Source: Bacteroidota bacterium
GTDB taxonomy: Bacteria > Bacteroidota > Bacteroidia > NS11-12g > UBA955
DNA length: 5,220 nucleotides
Assembly (NCBI GenBank): GCA_009918425.1
Contig: RGEC01000156.1
Location: forward strand, 1 to 5,220
Reading direction: 5' to 3'
Shown: positions 1 to 5,220 of the stretch, in pieces
Layout of the letters: every line of letters starts with the position of its first letter
Position numbering within the stretch: position 1 is the stretch's first letter
Program-made: the position numbers and the translations under genes
The notes under the pieces: generated by a model
Told to the model about the DNA's origin: nothing
Seen by the model: the letters and a program-made list of their open reading frames with translations, nothing else
Database searches by the model: none

Positions 1-1
1 C

Positions 2-163
2 GCAGCATTAAACAGGGTAAATCAACAAAAAATAACCATGAACATACTTAAAAAACCTTCACCATTCTGTTTCCCTATTATGGTAGACCGACTTCGCGAA
101 CAAATGAGCAACGAATCGCTGGAAGCCCGAATTGAAAGAATGTTGAAAAAAGCCCTTTCCTGA
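2..163 (+). CDS. C-terminal fragment of a probable ligase-associated Lhr-type DEXH-box helicase
   Basis: The frame is open from the window edge to the TGA at 161-163, giving 53 residues of a gene whose start lies outside. The tail contains PSPFCFPIMVDRLRE followed by SNESLEARIERML. This resembles, from memory, the C-terminus of the large Lhr-type DEXH helicases of the bacterial 'ligase-associated DNA damage response' set, which end in a P(S/T)PF-FP--V-RLRE segment and a short helix of the form S-E-L--RI-RM. These enzymes are ATP-dependent nucleic-acid helicases thought to act in DNA repair together with an ATP-dependent ligase, a nuclease and the phosphoesterase PdeM. None of those partners is visible here; the next gene is an envelope protein 81 bp downstream. 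An internal ATG at 38 could start a small protein, but it has no ribosome-binding site and the frame is open upstream of it, so a fragment is more likely. The coding call is fairly safe; the family rests on a short tail only. Confidence 0.6.
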   Translation, partial: AALNRVNQQKITMNILKKPSPFCFPIMVDRLREQMSNESLEARIERMLKKALS

Positions 164-244
164 AGTTTTGTGTAATAATTTACAAGGGTTTTTATCCATT
201 ATCCCTTTGATTATTGATAAAAATGCCCCAATTTGCATTTTTTC

Positions 245-1345
245 ATGAGAAACGCGGCCTTATTACCCTTCATATTCTTCGGTACTTCGCTGTTTGCCCA
301 GACCGATACCCTGATTACGCCTACAGATACTGCCGGAGCGGCAGAGGATTTTTCCATGTATGACAATTTGGTACCAGAAGAGACTGCCGCAGCACCCTGG
401 GCAAGTACCAAAATTTTTGATTTATCTCCTCAAAAACTTATCAGTATTGGATATGATGTGCAGGGTGCGTATGACATCAACATGAAAATTATGCCTGCCT
501 TCCCAAAGTTTGCCTCTGATACAACAGGTACCCTTTTCACGAAAGGCAGTCAGGGATTGAGACTGGGCTTCAATATTCCCGTTATTTCCAAAAACCGACT
601 TACCTGGACAGTTGCGGGTAATTATCTTCAAAACAACTACAGGGGAACAGATTACCCAACCCTAATGGTAGTTCGGAATACGGACTACCTTATCGGCGCG
701 CTGAAGCAGGGATTAACCAGTGCAGGCCTTGCTACCACTGTTTTTGTGCCTTTTGATGCCAAAAGATTCATTCTGATGCAGGCACAGGGCGATGTGAACG
801 GAAATTTCGGTCTTGCTGATATAGGAGATTATTTCAATAAAACGCGTGTTTCTGCAGCGGTAATTTACGGAAAACGTCCACACGACCGCCTTCAGTGGGG
901 CCTGGGTTTATCAAGAACATATCGTGTGGGTGAAGCCAATTATGTGCCCATACTGTTCTACAATTACACCTATCCAAACCGCAAGTGGGGCATAGAAGCT
1001 TTGTTCCCCGCAAGGGCAGCCGTTCGCAGAACATTCAACTCAAGAAACCTGCTGTTGTTTGGATATGAGCTGGAAGGTCAAACGTATTTTCTTCGTTCCC
1101 CAATCGGCACGCGAGCTGACTCTGAACTGCGCCGTGGGGAAGCCAGGCTTCGCTTCACCTATGAAAAATCCTTGTCCGGTTTTATATGGATGAGCCTCCA
1201 GGCCGGATACCGCATCAATACGGCATTCAACCTGGATGAAAAAGAGTTCTTCCGAGGACCTTTTGGTACACAGCCCTATCTCATGGAAAACAAGGCAGGC
1301 AATGCACCCTATATCATGTTCTCTATTAACCTAGTAAGCCCATAA
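245..1345 (+). CDS. Predicted outer-membrane beta-barrel protein (DUF6268-like)
   Basis: The product is a 366-residue exported protein, probably in the outer membrane; its function is unknown. The ATG at 245 is chosen over the in-frame TTG at 233 because it places a typical signal peptide at the very N-terminus (MRNAALLPFIFFGTSLFAQ, probable cleavage after Ala18 or Gln19). A low-complexity Thr/Asp/Ala/Pro-rich linker covers about residues 20-55. From about 65 onward there are many short amphipathic strands with aromatic ends, for example LTWTVAGNYLQNNY (119-132), LQWGLGLSRTYRV (216-228), FIWMSLQAGYRI (313-324) and the C-terminal strand PYIMFSINL (355-363). This fits a beta-barrel. The central KWGIEALFPARAAVRRTF (247-264) recalls the 'strand, LP, strand' pattern of DUF6268 porin-like proteins of Bacteroidota; that assignment is from memory and tentative. 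It starts a three-gene cluster, with the lipoprotein gene 2 bp downstream. No good promoter is seen: TTTG at 206-209 with TTTG at 232-235 is only a partial match, since the TA of the -7 element is missing. Confidence 0.88.
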   Translation: MRNAALLPFIFFGTSLFAQTDTLITPTDTAGAAEDFSMYDNLVPEETAAAPWASTKIFDLSPQKLISIGYDVQGAYDINMKIMPAFPKFASDTTGTLFTKGSQGLRLGFNIPVISKNRLTWTVAGNYLQNNYRGTDYPTLMVVRNTDYLIGALKQGLTSAGLATTVFVPFDAKRFILMQAQGDVNGNFGLADIGDYFNKTRVSAAVIYGKRPHDRLQWGLGLSRTYRVGEANYVPILFYNYTYPNRKWGIEALFPARAAVRRTFNSRNLLLFGYELEGQTYFLRSPIGTRADSELRRGEARLRFTYEKSLSGFIWMSLQAGYRINTAFNLDEKEFFRGPFGTQPYLMENKAGNAPYIMFSINLVSP

Positions 1346-1347
1346 AA

Positions 1348-1851
1348 ATGAAAAAAATCCTATATCTTTTTGCCGGAATGCTGCTGATCAGTGCCTGTGG
1401 CAAACAAACCAAAGACAACATTACTTTAGACATTACCTTCAAAAGTGACGGACCATTCTTTGAAGCATCACCCGAATCTCTGCAACATCAGCTTACGGAT
1501 GAACTTACAGCCTTTATGAAGCAACATCATGCCACTGAAGCCAATATTGAGGCTGTAAAACTGACTTCTGCCTCTTTTACCACTACAGACTCATCCGGAT
1601 TCACCGACTTCGGCAGTCTCACCCTGAATATGATGGCCGGCGGCGACAGCAAGGCCAAAGAAATTGCCGTTCAAAACCCGCTGTCAAAAGAAAATTCCTT
1701 TAATGCTCAGCCGGCAGGCGATGCGGATCTCTCTGAACATTTTAAAAGCAAGGAAAAATTTCTGGTATGCGATTTGACACCCAAAAAAGACAGAGAGAAC
1801 CCATTTGAGCTGAAAGCTAAACTTACATTTGAATTTACGTTTAAAGATTAA
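1348..1851 (+). CDS. Predicted lipoprotein of unknown function
   Basis: The product is a 167-residue lipoprotein. A short signal (MKKILYLFAGMLLISAC) has a clear lipobox, ISA-Cys17, so the mature protein should begin at Cys17 with a lipid anchor. The flanking residues (Cys-Gly-Lys-Gln) do not match a lipoprotein surface-export signal I can identify. The mature part has no motif I recognise. It starts with a strand-like stretch (ITLDITFKSDG), then a probable helix (43-65, SLQHQL to QHHATEA), then alternating segments. It ends with the strand-like ELKAKLTFEFTF. One more Cys lies at 141. A small alpha/beta or beta-sandwich periplasmic domain is possible, but I do not assign a family. The ATG is 2 bp after the stop of the barrel gene and the stop is 4 bp before the next ATG, so co-transcription and translational coupling are likely. 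A role as accessory subunit of the barrel protein is inference from position only. Confidence 0.88.
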   Translation: MKKILYLFAGMLLISACGKQTKDNITLDITFKSDGPFFEASPESLQHQLTDELTAFMKQHHATEANIEAVKLTSASFTTTDSSGFTDFGSLTLNMMAGGDSKAKEIAVQNPLSKENSFNAQPAGDADLSEHFKSKEKFLVCDLTPKKDRENPFELKAKLTFEFTFKD

Positions 1852-1855
1852 TCAT

Positions 1856-2308
1856 ATGAAAAAAATCAGCATTGTTTTGGGCGCTGCCCTCATGTGTGTG
1901 TTAATGGCCTTTTCACCTGCCAGCGGTGACCGTCTGTTGGGTGTGTGGCAGTCAGGCAGCGGAAAAGCAGGTGTAAAAATTGAAAAAATCGGGGCTAAAT
2001 ATTACGGTAAAATTGTTTGGCTGAAAGAGCCTATAGACCCTGCTACCGGCAAGCCCAAGGTGGATAAAAACAATCCCGATGAGAAAATGCGAACTGTCCC
2101 GTTGAAAGGATACAGGATTTTGAAGGATTTCTCATACAAAAACAACGATGAGTGGAGCGATGGAACCATTTACGATCCCGAAAATGGCAGCACATACAAG
2201 TGCGTCATCAAAATGAAGGATAATAACACCCTCGATATCCGCGGTTACATTGGTGTTCAGGCACTCGGTAGAACCGATACCTGGAAGAGAATGAAGCTAG
2301 GTAAGTAA
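1856..2308 (+). CDS. Exported DUF2147 domain protein
   Basis: The product is a 150-residue secreted or periplasmic protein. The in-frame TTG at 1829 would overlap the lipoprotein gene and bury the signal peptide; the ATG at 1856 gives a standard signal sequence (MKKISIVLGAALMCVLMAFS, probable cleavage near Ala22-Ser23-Gly24). The mature part is a full-length DUF2147 domain (Pfam PF09917). It has LLGVWQSGSGKAGVKI at the start, YGKIVWL (50-56), a KNNPDEKMRTVPLKGYRIL segment (71-89), then W-SDGTIYDPENGSTYKC (100-116), LDIRGYIG (126-133) and the closing TDTWKRM. These match the family pattern G-W--GIYDP-SGK-Y with a final TW-R. The family is widespread in Proteobacteria and Bacteroidota. It is thought to form a small beta-barrel, lipocalin-like fold; no biochemical function is established to my knowledge. 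The domain is unusually complete and ungapped. It is the last gene of the cluster, with its stop codon only 8 bp from the stop of the convergent gene. Confidence 0.93.
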   Translation: MKKISIVLGAALMCVLMAFSPASGDRLLGVWQSGSGKAGVKIEKIGAKYYGKIVWLKEPIDPATGKPKVDKNNPDEKMRTVPLKGYRILKDFSYKNNDEWSDGTIYDPENGSTYKCVIKMKDNNTLDIRGYIGVQALGRTDTWKRMKLGK

Positions 2309-2319
2309 TCGATCGATTA
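2306..2319. repeat. Perfect 14-bp palindrome joining two convergent stop codons
   Basis: TAATCGATCGATTA reads the same on both strands. Its left end is the TAA stop of the DUF2147 gene and its right end is the stop of the minus-strand PurF-like gene. Flanking bases (G at 2305, A at 2320) break the symmetry. There is no loop and no following T-run in either direction, so it does not look like an intrinsic terminator. Its core TCGATCGA is AT/GC-balanced and contains a GATC site. The whole gap between the two genes is 8 bp. Confidence 0.95.
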
Positions 2320-4209
2320 ATAAGCCCGCTCTTTACGGCCTTCCATGAAATACAGAAACGATCGGTTGGCTACTTTGGTGCCACCGGGCGTGGGATAATT
2401 GCCCGTGAAATACCAGTCTCCCTCGTGCTTTGGTGTTGCCCTATGAAGATTGTCCACGCTTTGGTATACAATTTCCAGATCGGCGTTTAAATCCGCAGGG
2501 CGCACAAGTTCGGCAACTTTCAGGCTTATTTCCGCATCGGTCATGCCTGCATACAAATCCTGAATGATATTGCGCTGTTCTTCTGCCGGTTTTTCCATTT
2601 CGGACTTTGCCCTCAGGTACAATTCATCCAGCAGGTTTTCCCTGCCGCTGTCTTTCAGAATATGCACTGCTGCCTGAAATGCGGCAAAATCACCCAGGCG
2701 GCTCATGTCTATGCCATAACAGTCAGGGTAACGAATTTGCGGTGAGGAAGAAACCAGAATAATCTTTTTGGGTTTCAGGCGGTCCAGGATGCGCAAAATA
2801 CTGGTTCTCAGGGTTGTTCCACGTACAATACTGTCATCCATAATCACCAGGGTATCTGTTCCGGGGTTTATGGTTCCGTAGGTAACATCATATGCCCCGC
2901 CTACCATTACTTCACGGTCATTGTCGTTGGTAATGAAAGTGCGCATTTTGGCATCTTTAATCAGAATCTTTTCGCGGCGGGGTTTCCAGTCCAGGATGCG
3001 CTTCAGTGCGCCTGCATCTTTGGTTGAATCAATCGCTGAGATGGCTTCTGCCTGTTTTTCGCGAATGATTTCGTGTACGCCGTCAATCATTCCGTAATAA
3101 GCGGTTGCAGCGGTATTGGGAACATAAGAGAAAACGGTGTTCTCAAAATCATACCCAATGCGCTCACAGATGTTGCGGCTGAGCAATCTGCCCAGCTCGC
3201 GGCGCTCGGCATAGATATCGGCATCGTTTCCTCGGGCAAAGTAAATACGTTCGAAAGAGCAACTGCGTTTGGCTACAGGATCCAGGATGCTAACCTCGGA
3301 AAATTCTCCATTCTTTCTCACCATCAAAGCATTTCCGGGTCCCAGTTCTCGGATATCTTCCAGCGCAGTATTGAAAACCGTTTGAATAGCACTGCGCTCC
3401 GAAGCAGCCACTACCACCTCATCGTTGGCATACCAGAAACTGGGGCGTATGCCGGCCGGATCGCGCATCACAAACGCATCACCGTGACCCAGCAGCCCCA
3501 CCATATTGAAACCTCCGTCCACATTCTTAAAGGAACGTTTCAGGATATTCACCAGGTTCATTTCCGTTTTTATTTTTTCGGTAATCTCGCGGTTGTCGAA
3601 ACCCTGGCTCTTGAAAATACTGAACAGACGCTGGTTTTCTTCATCAATAAAATGCCCGATTTTTTCCAGCATCAATACATTATCGCTCTTTTCTTTGGGC
3701 TGCTGTCCCAGATCAATGAGGGTCTGGAAAAGTTCATCTACATTGGTAACATTGTAATTCCCGGCCAGCATCAGGTTGCGGGCCATCCAGTTATTCTGAC
3801 GCAGAAAGGGGTGGATGTTTTCAAGGCTATTGCCTCCATAAGTGCCGTATCGCAAATGTCCCAAAAGCAGTTCTCCGGCATAGGGATAATGTTGCTTTAG
3901 TAAGTCATCGTCTTTTCTTGTATCAGCACTCAGCTGGGCATATTGAGCGGCAACATCATCAAAAATATCAGTAATGGCAGTTTTGCTGGCGCTGCGTTTG
4001 CGGGCCAGGTATCGTGCTCCATAGTCAGGATCCAGTTTGACGACACCAATACCCGCTCCATCCTGGCCTCGGTTGAGTTGTTTGGTCATCAGAAACTGAA
4101 GCTGTCTAAGGCCGTAAAGGGATGTTCCGTATTTTTCGCGGTAATAGCTGAGGGGTTTTAGCAACCGAATGAAGGCTACACCGCATTCGTGCTTGATAGG
4201 ATCGCTCAT
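2317..4209 (-). CDS. purF: Long-form amidophosphoribosyltransferase (PurF-like), Bacteroidota type
   Basis: This is a PurF-family enzyme: an N-terminal glutaminase (class II, Ntn) plus a phosphoribosyltransferase domain, cytoplasmic. Family reaction: PRPP + glutamine to 5-phosphoribosylamine, the first committed step of purine synthesis. At 630 residues it is far longer than classical PurF (about 470-505). Visible motifs are Cys9 in HECGVAF, the expected nucleophile after an 8-residue possible propeptide; RGQDGAGI (47-54); GHLRYGT (117-123); GNYNVTN (150-156, classical HNGNLTN); Asp176; DPAGIRP (250-256); RTFI (423-426); and the intact PRPP loop DDSIVRGTT (458-466). Insertions lie at about 58-110 and 180-235, with a C-terminal extension after 510. 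Classical Fe-S cysteines are absent: the C-terminal CxxCF is GDWYF (597-601) and the CAF position is Ser273. The flexible-loop Lys-Leu-Asn of E. coli PurF is replaced around GAYDV (438-442). I recall a closely similar long protein in Bacteroides, so these are subfamily traits. The start ATG is at 4209. Family is certain; exact activity is less so. Confidence 0.93.
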   Translation of the reverse strand: MSDPIKHECGVAFIRLLKPLSYYREKYGTSLYGLRQLQFLMTKQLNRGQDGAGIGVVKLDPDYGARYLARKRSASKTAITDIFDDVAAQYAQLSADTRKDDDLLKQHYPYAGELLLGHLRYGTYGGNSLENIHPFLRQNNWMARNLMLAGNYNVTNVDELFQTLIDLGQQPKEKSDNVLMLEKIGHFIDEENQRLFSIFKSQGFDNREITEKIKTEMNLVNILKRSFKNVDGGFNMVGLLGHGDAFVMRDPAGIRPSFWYANDEVVVAASERSAIQTVFNTALEDIRELGPGNALMVRKNGEFSEVSILDPVAKRSCSFERIYFARGNDADIYAERRELGRLLSRNICERIGYDFENTVFSYVPNTAATAYYGMIDGVHEIIREKQAEAISAIDSTKDAGALKRILDWKPRREKILIKDAKMRTFITNDNDREVMVGGAYDVTYGTINPGTDTLVIMDDSIVRGTTLRTSILRILDRLKPKKIILVSSSPQIRYPDCYGIDMSRLGDFAAFQAAVHILKDSGRENLLDELYLRAKSEMEKPAEEQRNIIQDLYAGMTDAEISLKVAELVRPADLNADLEIVYQSVDNLHRATPKHEGDWYFTGNYPTPGGTKVANRSFLYFMEGRKERAY

Positions 4210-4226
4210 GCCCTGATTTAGTGATG

Positions 4227-4234
4227 CAAAGATA
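4227..4234 (-). promoter_or_regulatory. Bacteroidota-type -7 promoter element of the PurF-like gene
   Basis: On the minus strand this reads TATCTTTG, a perfect match to the Bacteroidota sigma consensus -7 element TAnnTTTG, followed by CA. It lies 17 bp upstream of the ATG at 4209, so transcription would start near 4220 with a leader of roughly 10 nt. The expected -33 TTTG, 19 bp further upstream, is only TATT (4254-4257), so the promoter is half-canonical. No purine riboswitch or other leader structure fits in so short a leader. Confidence 0.5.
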
Positions 4235-4289
4235 GGGCGAATGGGGGATTGTTAATAGTATGATTTTGGTGCTTGTTTTGTCATTGTTA

Positions 4290-4311
4290 CCCGAAATCGG
4301 GAGACTTCGGG
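4290..4311. repeat. Overlapping alternative short hairpins, CCCGAA / TCGGG / TTCGGG
   Basis: The first arm CCCGA (4290-4294) can pair with TCGGG (4297-4301) around a 2-nt loop. With one more base (CCCGAA, 4290-4295) it can instead pair with TTCGGG (4306-4311) around a 10-nt loop. No T-run follows on either strand, so neither looks like a terminator. It lies between the two minus-strand genes, upstream of the candidate promoter of the PurF-like gene. It could be a remnant of a dispersed intergenic repeat or a protein-binding site; only one copy is visible here. Confidence 0.55.
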
Positions 4312-4334
4312 AAGCAGAGCAGTGGCTAGCGGCA

Positions 4335-4371
4335 AAAAATATGACTGCAATTGTTTTTCTTCCTATTGCAG
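4335..4371 (-). terminator. Weak candidate terminator after the acetolactate decarboxylase-like gene
   Basis: Read on the minus strand, CTGCAAT (4371-4365) and ATTGCAG (4351-4345) form a 7-bp stem around a 13-nt A-rich loop. This is followed within a few bases by TATTTTTT (4342-4335). The position, about 30 bp after the TAA at 4404-4402, suits a terminator, but the stem is short and AT-rich and the loop is large, so efficiency would be modest. Confidence 0.35.
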
Positions 4372-4401
4372 CAGATTAACTGATGTTTTCACGTATGTTT
4401 T

Positions 4402-5121
4402 TTATTCAGCAGGCAAATACAATTTCATCGTTCCTTTTTTAAACAACACTTCATCCAGGTGCCCCATTTTTTGTCGGTCAGTTGTTATTAAGTGCATGTG
4501 CAAATAGGTATTGCGGTGGGTGAAGATTGTTTGATGTTCGGTAGAGAAAAAACCAATTACATCGGATTGTGCATCATTGATCTCGTATTTCTGTTTCCCG
4601 TGGTGCGCTTCTTCCGGTGAACTTACCTTAGAACCCTGAGGCAGATTCACAATATGTATGATTGCCTGTTCAACGGTGCCTGAAAGTTTGAACATGAAAG
4701 GTCTGCGGGCCGATTGGGTAGTTTGATTAAGATAATTTTGAAGTTGTTGCATGTTTTGGATGCTGTCAGGTAAATTTTGCTTTGTCCATTTAGGAATATT
4801 AGCATAGCCGAAAAACGGAGCTTTAATGCTGTAGGTTTCCTCAACTTTCATTTCCGTAGCTGAAACCACGGTTGATTTGTATGATTTTCCATCAATAATC
4901 AAAATTTCTCCGGTTAAATATTCAACCGGTCCCATTCCATATACATGTTTCTTGTTTGTAAGAAGGGTATCCAGATTAATATTTCCATAGAGTTCACCTT
5001 TCCACATAACATTCTTCATGGCTCCCACAATATTTACTTTGTTGACGGTGTTTTGTGCTGTTAAAAAGCCATTGAAAAACAATAGTAATATTAGTCCAAA
5101 TAAGGTAGTTTTACTATTCAT
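4402..5121 (-). CDS. Secreted acetolactate decarboxylase family protein
   Basis: The 239-residue product resembles alpha-acetolactate decarboxylase (AlsD/BudA), a metal enzyme that converts 2-acetolactate to acetoin. The frame continues upstream to an ATG at 5214, but the ATG at 5121 is preferred because it opens a clear signal peptide (MNSKTTLFGLILLLFFNGFLTAQ, cleavage near Ala22). The mature protein would therefore be periplasmic or secreted. Family features in order: GELYGNINLDTL (42-53), EYLTGEILIIDGKSY (67-81, with Glu72 at the conserved Glu of DGE), FKLSGTVEQA (144-153), HMH (His208, His210), then GHLDEV with His221. The HxH and third His are spaced as in characterised enzymes (13 residues from first to third), so the metal site looks intact. 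The GFRSP-like segment reads GFFST (190-194), so the usual Arg seems to be Phe, with about two extra residues before HMH. Length is slightly below the usual 235-285. The gene is AT-rich (about 38% GC against about 50% in its neighbour). No promoter is recognised. Family call is good; enzymatic activity is unproven. Confidence 0.85.
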   Translation of the reverse strand: MNSKTTLFGLILLLFFNGFLTAQNTVNKVNIVGAMKNVMWKGELYGNINLDTLLTNKKHVYGMGPVEYLTGEILIIDGKSYKSTVVSATEMKVEETYSIKAPFFGYANIPKWTKQNLPDSIQNMQQLQNYLNQTTQSARRPFMFKLSGTVEQAIIHIVNLPQGSKVSSPEEAHHGKQKYEINDAQSDVIGFFSTEHQTIFTHRNTYLHMHLITTDRQKMGHLDEVLFKKGTMKLYLPAE

Positions 5122-5197
5122 ATCATATAATGAATTTTCTGTTATTACTATACTTTTTTGCGACTTGGCATTCGTGAAAAGGTGATCTTGACCATTT

Positions 5198-5214
5198 GTT
5201 GCAATCAGTTGCAA
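5198..5214. repeat. GTTGCAA direct repeat, 10-bp period
   Basis: GTTGCAA occurs at 5198-5204 and 5208-5214, separated by TCA. The core TTGCAA is itself palindromic, so the pair can also be read as two symmetric half-sites one helical turn apart. It lies 77 bp upstream of the chosen start of the acetolactate decarboxylase-like gene and could be an operator. The window ends 6 bp later, so further copies cannot be checked. Nothing else was recognised in 5122-5220. Confidence 0.5.
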
Positions 5215-5220
5215 AAATTC

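Noticed and set aside
183..209. Inverted repeat AAGGG/CCCTT between the helicase tail and the barrel gene as a terminator
   Set aside because: Only 5 bp of stem, a 14-nt loop and no T-run after it. I see no convincing terminator or promoter in 164-244.
834..1034. Minus-strand open frame with several Cys residues opposite the beta-barrel gene
   Set aside because: The Cys pattern does not form a credible metal site and the frame is fully covered by the barrel gene. The minus-strand frames at 211-411 and 422-631 are similar shadows.
3506..3757. Further plus-strand open frame opposite the PurF-like gene
   Set aside because: Shadow of the same gene in another frame; no start signal or family resemblance. 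The frame at 3943-4161 is rejected for the same reason.
3073..3900. 275-codon open frame on the plus strand, antisense to the PurF-like gene
   Set aside because: It lies wholly inside a long, motif-verified gene on the other strand. Its translation has no recognisable domain, and long antisense frames are common opposite GC-balanced coding DNA.
4210..4226. Purine riboswitch ahead of the PurF-like gene
   Set aside because: The predicted leader is too short, and no three-way junction sequence is visible in the intergenic region.
4322..4507. 61-codon plus-strand frame starting with GTG in the 4210-4401 gap
   Set aside because: More than half overlaps the 3' end of the acetolactate decarboxylase-like gene in antisense, there is no ribosome-binding site, and the product is low-quality sequence.
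5119..5126. Upstream ATG-ATA-TGA overlapping the chosen start of the acetolactate decarboxylase-like gene
   Set aside because: A two-codon frame in AT-rich DNA is expected by chance, and nothing supports its translation.
5122..5214. Longer N-terminus (31 extra residues) for the acetolactate decarboxylase-like protein
   Set aside because: The extra part is polar and unlike any signal or domain, and it would bury a typical signal peptide that starts at the ATG at 5121.

Overview
The window looks like ordinary chromosomal DNA from a member of the Bacteroidota, possibly the Chitinophagia, Sphingobacteriia or Cytophagia lineages; the exact group cannot be fixed from this sequence. Three things point there. 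The 630-residue amidophosphoribosyltransferase is of a long form I associate with Bacteroidota. No start codon is preceded by a convincing Shine-Dalgarno sequence. A perfect Bacteroidota-type -7 promoter element (TATCTTTG) lies upstream of that gene.

Layout. Bases 2-163 (+) are the last 53 codons of a gene that begins outside the window, probably the C-terminus of a ligase-associated Lhr-type DEXH helicase. An 81-bp gap follows. Three tightly packed plus-strand genes (245-2308, gaps of 2 and 4 bp) then encode exported proteins: a predicted outer-membrane beta-barrel (DUF6268-like), an unrecognised lipoprotein and a DUF2147 protein. They are very likely co-transcribed and may form a small cell-envelope module of unknown function.

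This cluster converges on a minus-strand gene for the long-form PurF-like enzyme (4209-2317). The two stop codons lie inside a perfect 14-bp palindrome. Upstream of that gene is a 192-bp intergenic region (4210-4401) holding its candidate promoter element, a pair of alternative short hairpins and a weak candidate terminator for the next gene. That gene (5121-4402, minus) encodes a secreted protein of the acetolactate decarboxylase family. It is clearly more AT-rich than the rest of the window. The last 99 bp are non-coding as far as I can see and contain a GTTGCAA direct repeat.

The genes do not form one recognisable pathway, and I found no RNA gene, CRISPR array, insertion sequence or defence system. 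Most worth a second look are the PurF-like enzyme, whose active-site loop and Fe-S positions differ from classical PurF, and the signal-peptide-bearing, low-GC acetolactate decarboxylase homologue, in which the usual Arg of the GFRSP-like motif appears to be Phe.
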